Below are positions 36,440 to 44,701 of a DNA stretch of 64,000 nt, piece by piece. How positions within the stretch are numbered: the stretch's first letter is position 1; the number at the start of each line of letters is the position of its first letter. The position numbers and the translations under genes were made by a program. The stretch is taken from positions 1,777,501-1,841,500 of the forward strand of contig NZ_JARVTG010000002.1 of assembly GCF_029846635.1 (NCBI RefSeq), in the 5' to 3' direction. This DNA comes from Pokkaliibacter sp. MBI-7 (GTDB taxonomy: Bacteria; Pseudomonadota; Gammaproteobacteria; Pseudomonadales; Balneatricaceae). Below the pieces are notes generated by a model. It had not been told where the DNA came from. It did not search any database and saw only the letters and a program-made list of their open reading frames with translations.

Positions 36440-39400
36440 TACTTGTCTCCTTTGGCGGGCTTGCCCAGTGCATCGATCAGTGGCTGTAACAGTTGCTGGC
36501 TGAGGCGGGCAAAGTCGTCACTGTCCAGCAGCTGTTCGACGTTCTGCCATACCCGGTTGAGGTAGGGGTTACGCTCCTGCTGCTGGGCAAAGGCGGTGGC
36601 GGCGGCGTCACTGGCGGCAGCACGGGTATCGTCATCGCAATCGGGGCGCCCGCCCTTGAGCTGCCAGGCCAGCGCCGTGGGAATATCCAGCGCCAGTGGC
36701 TGCCGCAGGGCCTGGCGCCAGCTGGTAATCAGCACTTCCCAGTAATCGGTTGCCTGCTGGTGGCTCGCCAGCGGTGGCAGATGAACGGTGCCGTTCTTGC
36801 TGATGACCACTGTGGTCAGCGGCTGCCCGCCCAGATGCCCGGCCACATGGGCCAGCCAGTACGGCAGCAGTTTGTCGTGGCGATAGGCGCGGTTCTTGAT
36901 CATGCCACTGCTGGTCAGTACCACCCGGCCACGCTGCCCTGCCGCGTTGCTGCGCATATGGGTCAGCCAGTCACTGACCGGCTGTGCGCCAAGATCGCAC
37001 TCCAGCGGCTCGTCCGGCTGTTCGTATGGCCACTGTGCCTGCACCTGCTCGTACTGCTCAAACAGGGTATCCATCGGCTCGATCAGCTGTTCCTGCTGCA
37101 ACACGGCGAAGTTGCCGGGGGCCAGATCGCCACGGCGCACCACCCGCTGCAGCTGGGTATCCAGCGCCTGCAGGCGGTCATCACCCTGCTGCACGGCCAG
37201 CAGCTGGGCCTGAATCAGCTCATCCTGAATCTGCCAGTTACCCAGCCCATCCAGCGCGAACGGTTCCTGATCCTCACTGGCCGGGTCCTCCAGCTCAAAA
37301 TGCACGCCCAGCCGTACGCGCAGGAAATAACGCAGCGGATCACGCAGGAAGTCAGCCAGTTGCTTAAGGCTGAGAGGCTCTTCCCAGGGGAATGCCTCCA
37401 GTACCGCCGTGTCGGCCAGGGTGGCCTGACTTTGCTGCTCCGCCGGCAAGCCTTCACGCCATTCGCTGGCATAACTGAACAGCGGCCCCTGTGCAGAGAA
37501 GTAGTCGCGGCTGAAAGGTTGCAGACGGTGCTCGACCGTCAGTGCATGCAGCAGCGCCGCATCATCCTGCTCCTGCCCCTGCAGCCGCCAGACCGCTGCC
37601 AGATGGTCACGTAACTGAGCCACCAGCACCGACGGCGGCCGTTCCGAATTGTCGTTGATGCTGCGCCCGATCCAGCTGATATGCAGGTGTTCCCGTGCCG
37701 ACAGCATGGCCTCCAGAAACAGATAGCGGTCATCCTCCCGGCGGGAGCGGTCTCCCGGCCGGTAGTCGTGGCTCATCAGATCGAAATCCATGGGGATGCG
37801 GGTGCGCGGATAGTCACCGTCATTCATACCCAGCAGATAGACATGACGGAACGGGATGGCGCGCATCGGCATCAGGGTGGCAAAGGTCACTGCACCGGCA
37901 AAGAACGGCTGGCTGAGAGATGACTGATCCAGCTGGCCGAGCAGATGCTCGCGCACCACGGCCAGCGGCAGATCATCGTTCATGGCGGCACTGTCGGCCT
38001 CTTCTCCCCAGGCCTGCAGCACGTTTTCCAGCTGCAGCAGGGTGTAGCCGTCTTCGGCCTCATCGGCAGCAAAGAAATCATCCATCAGCGCCCGTACCCG
38101 GCCGACCCACTGCTGCACACTGGCCTCACTGCAGAGTAGCTGCCAGTGCTGATCCAGACGGTCCAGCAACTGCGACAGCGGCCCCAGCAGTGCGGCATCC
38201 AGCCCGCCAATTTCATCCATCGGCTCAATCTCACCCCAGGCCTCGCCACTGCCTACGGCATAGCCCAGCAGCATGCGGCGCAGGCCAAACAGCCAGGTGT
38301 TCTGCTCCGGTGCCTGCGGCAACGCCAGACTTTGCCGCTGTTCAGCATGCAAACCCCAGCGGATGCGGGCGGCGGCAATCCAGCGGTGTAACAGCGGCAG
38401 CTGCTGTTCATCAATGGCAAAGCGGCGGCGCAGCGCAGGGACTTCCAGTAAGTCCAGCAAATCGCTGACGGCAAAGCGGGACAGAGGCAGGCCAAGCAGC
38501 TTCTCCACCGCATTCAGCAGCGGGTCAAAGCTGCGCTGCCCGCGATCAGCCAGTGAGTAGGGAATGTAACGCGGGTCTTCCCAGCCGAACTGGCCAAATA
38601 CCGCCTGAATATGGTGTGCGTAATTGTTGATGTCCGGCACCATGACGATGATGTCGCGCGGCTGCAAACGGGGGTTGGCGGCACGGGCAGCCAGAATCTG
38701 GTCGTGCAGCACCTCTACTTCACGCTGCGCACTGTGCACCACATGGAATCGCAGAGAATGATCGCGTGCAGTGTCGACCGCCGACCAGCGCTCCCGGCTT
38801 TCCGCTACCGGGCGCAGGTCACGGATATCCTCCTGCAACTGCTGCAACAGGGTGTCTTCACCGTTACTGCTGAACAGATCCACCCGCTGCTGCATATCGA
38901 GGAAGCGCTGCTCGTAGCTTTCCCGCTCGTCATGCACATCGAGCAGGCCGATAAAGTCCCTGCCCTGCTTGCCCCAGGCCGCCAGCAGCGGATGTGCGTG
39001 CAGGTGCAGCTGGTCGTCCGGGATCAGCTCCGGCATACCGGACTTGCGTGACTGACGACGGCGCTCGGCACGCAGCAGGTCTTTGTCGGCAATAATATCG
39101 GCCCAGAAGTGCTCACAGGGGTTGTGCACGCACATCAGCACCTGTGTCCAGCTGGCGATGGCCGCCAGCACCTCCAGCGCCTGCTGCGGCAGGGAGGAAA
39201 TACCAAACACCAGCAGACGCCGGGGCAAACCGTCGGGACGCTGCTGACTGGCCATAGCCGGCACAGCAGCGAGAAAACGTCGGTGTATTTCGGCGCGGCT
39301 GGTGTGTTGCTCTGCACCGACATCATCCAGCAGTGCTCGCCACAAACGTGGCTGCCACAGGGCGTTGTCCGGCACGGGTTTGTGGCCGTCGCGACTGGTC

Positions 39401-39912
39401 AGCAGCACGTCAGCGCCGCGCGCCCAGTCCGCCAGCCAGTCGGCACGGTATACCTGATACTGGTCAAACAGGTCAGCCAGACGCACTGCCAGCTGATGGC
39501 GCTTGCGCAGGTCGTGGTCGCCATTTAAGAAGCGCTCCAGCGGCGCAAAGACTGGCTCCTGCAGCAGGGCAGGCAACAGACGCATCAGCCGCCAGATCAG
39601 AAAAGCTTTATCAAAGGGGGAGGTCTTCGGCACCCGCTCCTCACCCAGCACGGCGCGGTAGGCCTGCCAGAGAAAGCGCGAAGGCAGCTGGGCATCCATC
39701 GCTGCGGCAATACCACAGCCACCGTTATCCGGGTGTTCGGCCAGCGCCAGCTTCAGCCACTGGGCAATGCCATTGCTCTGCACCAGTACCACTTCGTTTT
39801 CCAGTGGCGCCAGAGGGTAACGCTGCATCCACGCCACCAGCACGTCACGCAGGGCTTCGGGATGATTGCCATGGATGACCATCAGTCCGGGGGATAACGG
39901 CGTCTCGCTCAT
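36439..39912 (-). CDS. recC: Exonuclease V gamma subunit RecC
   Basis: A 1157-residue protein with the RecC layout: an N-terminal inactive-helicase half beginning PGLMVIHGNHPEALRDVLVA, the conserved QSNGIAQWLKLALAE, the later RAIPFRHVYLLGMNDGDYPR, and a C-terminal nuclease-like fold that has lost catalysis. It splits the DNA strands and recognises Chi. I start it at ATG 39912 (MSETPLSPG), with AGAAGGGTAG ahead; the frame is open to 39948. It is the first gene of the operon and is separated from the 40.1-kb gene pair by about 250 bp without a recognisable gene. Confidence 0.95.
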   Translation of the reverse strand: MSETPLSPGLMVIHGNHPEALRDVLVAWMQRYPLAPLENEVVLVQSNGIAQWLKLALAEHPDNGGCGIAAAMDAQLPSRFLWQAYRAVLGEERVPKTSPFDKAFLIWRLMRLLPALLQEPVFAPLERFLNGDHDLRKRHQLAVRLADLFDQYQVYRADWLADWARGADVLLTSRDGHKPVPDNALWQPRLWRALLDDVGAEQHTSRAEIHRRFLAAVPAMASQQRPDGLPRRLLVFGISSLPQQALEVLAAIASWTQVLMCVHNPCEHFWADIIADKDLLRAERRRQSRKSGMPELIPDDQLHLHAHPLLAAWGKQGRDFIGLLDVHDERESYEQRFLDMQQRVDLFSSNGEDTLLQQLQEDIRDLRPVAESRERWSAVDTARDHSLRFHVVHSAQREVEVLHDQILAARAANPRLQPRDIIVMVPDINNYAHHIQAVFGQFGWEDPRYIPYSLADRGQRSFDPLLNAVEKLLGLPLSRFAVSDLLDLLEVPALRRRFAIDEQQLPLLHRWIAAARIRWGLHAEQRQSLALPQAPEQNTWLFGLRRMLLGYAVGSGEAWGEIEPMDEIGGLDAALLGPLSQLLDRLDQHWQLLCSEASVQQWVGRVRALMDDFFAADEAEDGYTLLQLENVLQAWGEEADSAAMNDDLPLAVVREHLLGQLDQSSLSQPFFAGAVTFATLMPMRAIPFRHVYLLGMNDGDYPRTRIPMDFDLMSHDYRPGDRSRREDDRYLFLEAMLSAREHLHISWIGRSINDNSERPPSVLVAQLRDHLAAVWRLQGQEQDDAALLHALTVEHRLQPFSRDYFSAQGPLFSYASEWREGLPAEQQSQATLADTAVLEAFPWEEPLSLKQLADFLRDPLRYFLRVRLGVHFELEDPASEDQEPFALDGLGNWQIQDELIQAQLLAVQQGDDRLQALDTQLQRVVRRGDLAPGNFAVLQQEQLIEPMDTLFEQYEQVQAQWPYEQPDEPLECDLGAQPVSDWLTHMRSNAAGQRGRVVLTSSGMIKNRAYRHDKLLPYWLAHVAGHLGGQPLTTVVISKNGTVHLPPLASHQQATDYWEVLITSWRQALRQPLALDIPTALAWQLKGGRPDCDDDTRAAASDAAATAFAQQQERNPYLNRVWQNVEQLLDSDDFARLSQQLLQPLIDALGKPAKGDK

Positions 39913-40166
39913 CGAACTACCCTTCTGTCGCAAGCCTTTGAAGAACAAGGGGGTAGTTTGTCAGGGATAGACAGGATTGGGAATCGGGATGATACGTCTA
40001 GTCTGCTTAGGCTCTATGGGTTGCAGATGACTTTTGCGTCACCTAAGCTGACCCACCAGCGAGAGATGTACAGGAATGGATATCCGCAGTGTGATTGCAC
40101 CGCTCTCCTGACGCTGAACTTAATGTTTGAATTCACCAGTCATTACAGGCATCAATAGGGACAGCC

Positions 40167-40760
40167 ATGTATCCGATTATTTACCCCAAGAGCCCCAAAT
40201 CTCAAACTCGCCTTGGCCAGAACTCTAACGGAGCACAAAATAGCTGCAGACCCGTCTATCAAAACTCTCCTGAGCGGCATAGAAGCCTTATCGAAAATAC
40301 ACCCGCGTTTTTTAACATATCGGACAATTTCGGAGCTGATGGCTCTGAGCCCGCAATCGAACTCAGCTATTTCGATGTCACCAAAGCGAACATTTCCCAT
40401 ATTCAATCGGCATGCCTTAAACATGATGTGGACCCTGACCTGATCAGCGCAATCATGTATCTGGAAACGACTCACGGCTATTACGACAAAATTAATCCCT
40501 GGCGCAATACGATTCTCCCTATGAACGTCAGTTACACCTATTGGAAGGATTTAGGTGTAAGCGAAGCCAGTCTTGAGCAGACAGCAAATAATATCGACAT
40601 TGGCGCACTGATTTTACGAAGAATTCAGGACCGTGTTTCTGACCCTTCAGTGGCAAAAATAGCCTCGATATACAATTTTTTGGGCAAGGAAGTGGTGAGT
40701 GACTACGGGGCACGCGCTGCCACCATCTACAAGCAGAAGCTATGGAAGAAAACAAAATGA
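40167..40760 (+). CDS. Transglycosylase-like protein, putative secreted effector
   Basis: A 197-residue protein with no signal peptide. About 75 N-terminal residues are Ser/Asn/Pro-rich and look disordered. The C-terminal part from residue 80 resembles a lysozyme-like transglycosylase: HDVDPDLISAIMYLETTHG carries the Glu at the expected place, and IASIYNFLGKEVVSDYG resembles the family's YN.G...V..Y block. I infer cell-wall cleavage. A start site AGGGACAGCC is present. Its stop overlaps the next gene (ATGA). AT-rich composition unlike recCBD suggests acquisition. A phage endolysin fragment or another fold remains possible. Confidence 0.55.
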   Translation: MYPIIYPKSPKSQTRLGQNSNGAQNSCRPVYQNSPERHRSLIENTPAFFNISDNFGADGSEPAIELSYFDVTKANISHIQSACLKHDVDPDLISAIMYLETTHGYYDKINPWRNTILPMNVSYTYWKDLGVSEASLEQTANNIDIGALILRRIQDRVSDPSVAKIASIYNFLGKEVVSDYGARAATIYKQKLWKKTK

Positions 40761-41014
40761 AATGGAGAACCAAACTAACTGCTTCGCTTTTTTTTAGTAC
40801 CACGGTATCGCTGTATATGACCTACGCAGCCTTGCAGCACAACCCTATGGGAGAGTACTGCACCTATGTAAGTGACCCATCTTCAAGCGCTGACTGCACA
40901 ATGAACGCAGGCCCATTAATGGGTGTTTTTATAAGCTGGCTCGTAGTTAGTTTTCTTATCAGCCTGATCGGTCTGACTATTTTTAGCTGGATAAAATTAC
41001 GCTTCAGAAAATAG
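40757..41014 (+). CDS. Small two-helix membrane protein, possible immunity partner
   Basis: An 85-residue protein (90 if ATG 40742 is used). There are two predicted helices (LTASLFFSTTVSLYMTYAAL and VFISWLVVSFLISLIGLTIF), basic ends on both sides (MKWRTK, KLRFRK), and a loop of about 25 residues with two Cys. That topology puts the loop in the periplasm, where a disulfide could form. ATG 40757 overlaps the upstream stop, so the two are made together. It could protect against or deliver the transglycosylase-like protein. No family is recognised. Confidence 0.5.
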   Translation: MKWRTKLTASLFFSTTVSLYMTYAALQHNPMGEYCTYVSDPSSSADCTMNAGPLMGVFISWLVVSFLISLIGLTIFSWIKLRFRK

Positions 41015-41024
41015 TGGGAGTGCA

Positions 41025-41045
41025 TGAGCCAGCTATGCTGGCTCA
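41025..41045 (+). terminator. Hairpin after membrane protein gene
   Basis: TGAGCCAGC-TAT-GCTGGCTCA is a perfect 9-bp stem ten bases after the stop codon. The following bases are T-rich (GTTGTTTCTCTT) without a clean run, so it is a probable terminator closing the two-gene unit. Confidence 0.6.
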
Positions 41046-41096
41046 CATAATGTTGTTTCTCTTCATTTAAGTTTTACCCAGCGCCCCCTTCCCTAC

Positions 41097-41125
41097 GGAA
41101 CTCCCACCGCCTGCCGTCTCACCAA
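41097..41125 (+). promoter_or_regulatory. Hrp-box-like promoter (candidate HrpL site)
   Basis: GGAACT, 16 bases, then TCACCAA. The recognised Hrp box of HrpL-type sigma factors is GGAACC-N15/16-CCACNNA, so nine of the eleven defined bases match and the spacing is correct. It ends 53 bp before the ATG of a harpin-like pectate lyase, the kind of gene HrpL controls in plant pathogens. With two mismatches, chance cannot be excluded from this copy alone. Confidence 0.45.
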
Positions 41126-41178
41126 TAGGGCATAGTCCAGCCGCTATGGCGCCCCCCTACGGATACGCAGGCAAAACC

Positions 41179-42831
41179 ATGAACCCGATCAATAACGCCA
41201 GAGTCGATATCTCCATTTCCTTTCAGGACCGGATGCCGCTTGATCAGTCTGGCGGCTCATCAGTACAGTCTGCGGCCAACCGCTCTGTGGCCGGGCAACG
41301 CTTTATCGACTATGGCGGCGGCAGTCAGGCCCAGCCGCAGTTCAATCGCAACCCGTTAAGCAGCCATGGAGCAGGTCAGCAGAATCAGTTCGAGATGCAG
41401 CCGCTGGGCGAGATGATCCGACAAATCCTGCAGGATCTGATCAAGATGCTGATGGGCAATAACCAGGGTCAGCCATCCAACAGCAGCAGCGACAACAGCA
41501 AGAGCACAGCCCCTGTCGGCGGCGGCAGTGGTGGTGGCTCAGCGCCCCGTTCTCAGCAGCAGAGCGATGCTGGCCCAACCATGACCAGCCCTGTCACCAA
41601 AACAGCCGAGACAGGCAATGCGCCAGCCAGGACCTCCACCAGCCCGACATCGGATACCCCCGCTCCGGCAGCCCCCACTTCGCTGGCTGCAGCACCCAAC
41701 ACCACTTCAACGCCCAGCACTACGCCAACACCCAGCTCGCCCAGCGTCGCGGGTACTGATAACAAATCCAGCAGCGTGACGGCCAGCGCTGCACCCAGCA
41801 GTGTCACCCCCAGCAGCACGGTGGATAGCAGCAAAGAGGTGTCATCCACCAAGACCTCATCAGTCAGCAGCTCGACGCAGGCGGTGGGCTCAACCGCAGG
41901 TATGGAAGGATTTGCCAAGGTGGCGGGAACCACCGGCGGCACGGGCGGTGAGACCGTCACCGTCAATAGCGTCAGTGAGCTGAAAAGTGCGCTGGCCGGT
42001 GATGAGCCCAGAATCATCAAGCTGGGCAGTAATATCTCGGCGGCAGAGAAAACCGATCTGGAGTTTGGCGCCAACAAGACGATAGTGGGCGATGGTAAAA
42101 ACAACCAGCTGCATAACATCTATCTGAAGAGCGGTGACTCGGCCAGCAACGATATCTTCCAGAACCTGCATTTCACTCACGACAGCAAGTACACCGCCAA
42201 CGGCGATATTCCGTTATACATCGACAAGGGCAAGGGCTACTGGATCGACCACAGCACCTTCACTGGCAGCAAGGGCGATAACTATCAGGGCGGCAAGGAT
42301 AAGCTGCTCTACGTCGGCGGCACTGCTGATATGGTCAGCCTGACCAACTCCAAGTTTGAAAATAACGAGTACGGGCTGATCCTCGGCTACCCTGAAGATA
42401 CTCAGGCGGCGGCAGACAAATACACCGGCTATCCGCGCATGACCATCGCCCACAACGACTTCGAGAATCTCGATGTCCGCGCTCCCGGGCTAATGCGCTA
42501 CGGCCAGTTCGATGTCTATAACAACCATATCAGCGACTTTAATCTGGGCTTCACCGCAGCCAGCAACGCCACCATCTTCTCCGAGTCGAACTACTTCGAG
42601 AACGGTCGCAACGGTGGTGGTCAGGCCAGTCTGTCCGGCATGCTGGATGACAAGGGCAACGCTCACTTTACCGATGTTGGCAGCAATATCAGTGTGCAGG
42701 GCCAGACCTCTGGCGCAACCAGCTGGCGCGGTGGCGATTACCAGCGTAATGTCAGCAGCGCCGACGAGGCCAAGACCTTCGCTCTGGCTAATGCCGGGGT
42801 GCAGGAAGGCAGCCTGACCTTCGCCAGCTGA
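41179..42831 (+). CDS. Harpin-like protein with pectate lyase domain
   Basis: A 550-residue protein with no signal peptide and no cysteine. Residues 1-110 are Gly/Gln/Asn/Ser-rich with an amphipathic helix MIRQILQDLIKMLMGNNQGQ. Residues about 110-240 are a Thr/Ser/Pro/Ala linker. Residues about 250-550 are a right-handed parallel beta-helix of the PL1 pectate lyase type (VNSVSELKSALAGDEPRIIK, YWIDHSTFTG, LLYVGGTADMVSLTNSKFEN). The layout matches HrpW/HopAK1 helper proteins secreted by Hrp type III systems. ATG 41179 is chosen over ATG 41146, which has no start site. Catalytic residues were not confirmed, so activity is uncertain. Confidence 0.75.
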   Translation: MNPINNARVDISISFQDRMPLDQSGGSSVQSAANRSVAGQRFIDYGGGSQAQPQFNRNPLSSHGAGQQNQFEMQPLGEMIRQILQDLIKMLMGNNQGQPSNSSSDNSKSTAPVGGGSGGGSAPRSQQQSDAGPTMTSPVTKTAETGNAPARTSTSPTSDTPAPAAPTSLAAAPNTTSTPSTTPTPSSPSVAGTDNKSSSVTASAAPSSVTPSSTVDSSKEVSSTKTSSVSSSTQAVGSTAGMEGFAKVAGTTGGTGGETVTVNSVSELKSALAGDEPRIIKLGSNISAAEKTDLEFGANKTIVGDGKNNQLHNIYLKSGDSASNDIFQNLHFTHDSKYTANGDIPLYIDKGKGYWIDHSTFTGSKGDNYQGGKDKLLYVGGTADMVSLTNSKFENNEYGLILGYPEDTQAAADKYTGYPRMTIAHNDFENLDVRAPGLMRYGQFDVYNNHISDFNLGFTAASNATIFSESNYFENGRNGGGQASLSGMLDDKGNAHFTDVGSNISVQGQTSGATSWRGGDYQRNVSSADEAKTFALANAGVQEGSLTFAS

Positions 42832-42855
42832 CAGGCGGCAACCCGCATTCAGACA

Positions 42856-42890
42856 GCTCACCACCATAGCAACGGCTTATGGTGGTGAGC
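42856..42890. terminator. Bidirectional terminator hairpin
   Basis: A perfect 13-bp stem (GCTCACCACCATA with TATGGTGGTGAGC) and 9-nt loop lies between convergent genes, the pectate lyase gene on plus and the DUF3237 gene on minus. Confidence 0.75.
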
Positions 42891-42897
42891 GCCTTCA

Positions 42898-43356
42898 TTA
42901 ACTCACCTCAAAGATGGCCAGTTCGACCGCATCGGGCCTGCGAATGCCGGTACCGATAAACAGCCGCTCAGTGATCCACTGCAATGCTGGCGAGGCCGTT
43001 TCAAAACTCGGGGTACAGCGGAAGTAGATCAGTGCCGGGTCCACGGGTTCGTCGCGTACCAGCCTGGCCGTCACCTCCGGCGAGGCTACCCGGATGGCCC
43101 GGTTATGCACATAAATCAGCTCGCCGCTGTCGGTTTCCAGCATATAGCGCGCTTCCAGCTCGACCAGACGCGGCGTCAGGATCAGCTGATGGTCGGCACC
43201 ACCGGGCAACACCCGGGCACGCCAGCCGTTACCCTCAACGGTACCGCCGGTGATCGGAATCAGCCGTCGTCCGCCGTGCTGAGTCGGCCCGACTTCCTGT
43301 GGTGATTCAACCAGCACACGCAGCCGGGCAAAAGGTTTGAGTTCAGGTGTCTGCAT
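42898..43356 (-). CDS. DUF3237 (UPF0311) family protein
   Basis: A 152-residue protein of the DUF3237 family: GPTQHGGRRLIPITGGTVEGNGWRA split across the start, ILTPRLVELEARYMLETDSG, VHNRAIRVA, and TPSFETASPALQWITERLFIG near the end. It is a predicted soluble beta-barrel of unknown chemistry, often encoded with catabolic enzymes. It is the last gene of an operon, 12 bp after the sulfatase gene, so a role in handling the product of the sulfatase or the TRAP substrate is plausible but unproven. Confidence 0.82.
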   Translation of the reverse strand: MQTPELKPFARLRVLVESPQEVGPTQHGGRRLIPITGGTVEGNGWRARVLPGGADHQLILTPRLVELEARYMLETDSGELIYVHNRAIRVASPEVTARLVRDEPVDPALIYFRCTPSFETASPALQWITERLFIGTGIRRPDAVELAIFEVS

Positions 43357-43368
43357 CGGCTGTCCTGC

Positions 43369-44688
43369 TTAGCGCTGAGGCATATTGCTGGCGTTGTACA
43401 CCAGACTGACGGTTGCATCTGTGGGAATAGGCGGCATGGTTTTATTCCAGGCCAGCCACTGCTGACGCATCTGTTGCAGCCTGTCTGGCTGATTAGCCGC
43501 CTGATTGGCACGCTCGCGCGCATCTTCGGTGATATTGAACAGATACTCGTGCTCATCCACTTTCAGGTATTTCCAGTCTCCCAGCCGCAGCGCCCGCTGA
43601 TCCCGGTGGTTCATTCGCCAGAACAGTGGCCGCTCGAACTGCGTTACGTCCCCCTTTAGTACGGGCAGCAGTGAGACACCATCCACCGGGTATTCGGGGT
43701 TGATCTGCCCGCCGCCCGCTTCCAGCAGAGTACGTGACCAGTCCATGGTCATGCAGTGCTGCCGGCTGACCGCGCCCGCTTTGATCACGGCGGGCCAGCG
43801 GGCAATCCAGGGTACCCGGATGCCGCCTTCGGTCAGATCCATCTTGCCGCCCACCAGCGGCCAGTTGTCAGAGAAGCGCTCTCCACCGTTATCACTGGTA
43901 AAGACAATCAGGGTGTCTTCTGCCAGCCCCTGCTGCTCGAGCATGGCCATCAGCTGGCCGATGCCTTCATCCATGTGGTGAATCATCTTGCGGTAGGTAT
44001 GGATATTGCCGCCGTCCAGATGGGGCAAGGAGGTCGAAATAGCCTCAGCTTTGTCGCCATCCTCGCGGGTTTCCCATGGCCAGTGAGGGGCGGTGTAATG
44101 CAGGCTGAGGAAGAAAGGCGTACCGCTGCGTGCAGCTGCCGCCCGCCGCTGCACGAACGCCACCGCACGCTGCGACAGCAGATCAGTGAGATAGCCGATC
44201 TCGTGGTGTTCTTCCTCATTGATCCACAGATCGTGATCACCGCGACCACTAACATGAGTGAAGTAGTCCACGCCGCCCGCCATGATGCCGTAGAACTCAT
44301 CGTAGCCTGAGGCACGGGGGCCAAAATGAGGTGGATAACCCAGATGCCATTTGCCAATCAGGCTGGTGTAGTACCCTGCCTTCTTCAACTGCGAAGGCAA
44401 CGTGGCAATATGCGGAGGCAGTCCGAGTGTGCTGCTGCCTTTGCTGCGGCTGTTGATGGGCTCCTCCATGGCACCACGCAGGCGGTACTGATAGGCCATT
44501 GTCATCAGGGCAAAGCGCGTTGGCGAGCATACTGGCGAATTGGAATAGCCCTCCAGAAACAGCATGCCCTCGTCGGCCAGTCGGTCGATATTGGGTGACA
44601 CCCTGCCGAACTGAGCCTGACGACCGCCGTAGCAGCCCAGATCGGCATAGCCCAGATCGTCAGCCACGATATAGATGATATTGGTCAT
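43369..44688 (-). CDS. Type I sulfatase (arylsulfatase-like)
   Basis: A 439-residue alkaline-phosphatase-fold sulfatase. The metal-binding VADDLGYADLGCYG is at residues 8-21. The signature CSPTR has Cys54 as the residue to be converted to formylglycine. A late TSDNGG supplies the Asp-Asn metal ligands, with KWHLG present as well. There is no signal peptide, so it should act in the cytoplasm on an imported sulfate ester. It lies between a TRAP-TAXI transporter and DUF3237. The Cys-type signature needs a maturase (FGE or anSME), which is not in this window. Confidence 0.9.
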   Translation of the reverse strand: MTNIIYIVADDLGYADLGCYGGRQAQFGRVSPNIDRLADEGMLFLEGYSNSPVCSPTRFALMTMAYQYRLRGAMEEPINSRSKGSSTLGLPPHIATLPSQLKKAGYYTSLIGKWHLGYPPHFGPRASGYDEFYGIMAGGVDYFTHVSGRGDHDLWINEEEHHEIGYLTDLLSQRAVAFVQRRAAAARSGTPFFLSLHYTAPHWPWETREDGDKAEAISTSLPHLDGGNIHTYRKMIHHMDEGIGQLMAMLEQQGLAEDTLIVFTSDNGGERFSDNWPLVGGKMDLTEGGIRVPWIARWPAVIKAGAVSRQHCMTMDWSRTLLEAGGGQINPEYPVDGVSLLPVLKGDVTQFERPLFWRMNHRDQRALRLGDWKYLKVDEHEYLFNITEDARERANQAANQPDRLQQMRQQWLAWNKTMPPIPTDATVSLVYNASNMPQR

Positions 44689-44701
44689 AAGATGGGAGCC
44701 T

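Noticed and set aside
39958..40158. 66-residue frame between recC and the 40.1-kb pair
   Set aside because: No start signal and no protein-like pattern; probably non-coding leader.
40080..40166. Second Hrp box before the transglycosylase-like gene
   Set aside because: The GGAATG and TGAACT sequences present do not have a CCACNNA element at the required 15-16 bp spacing.
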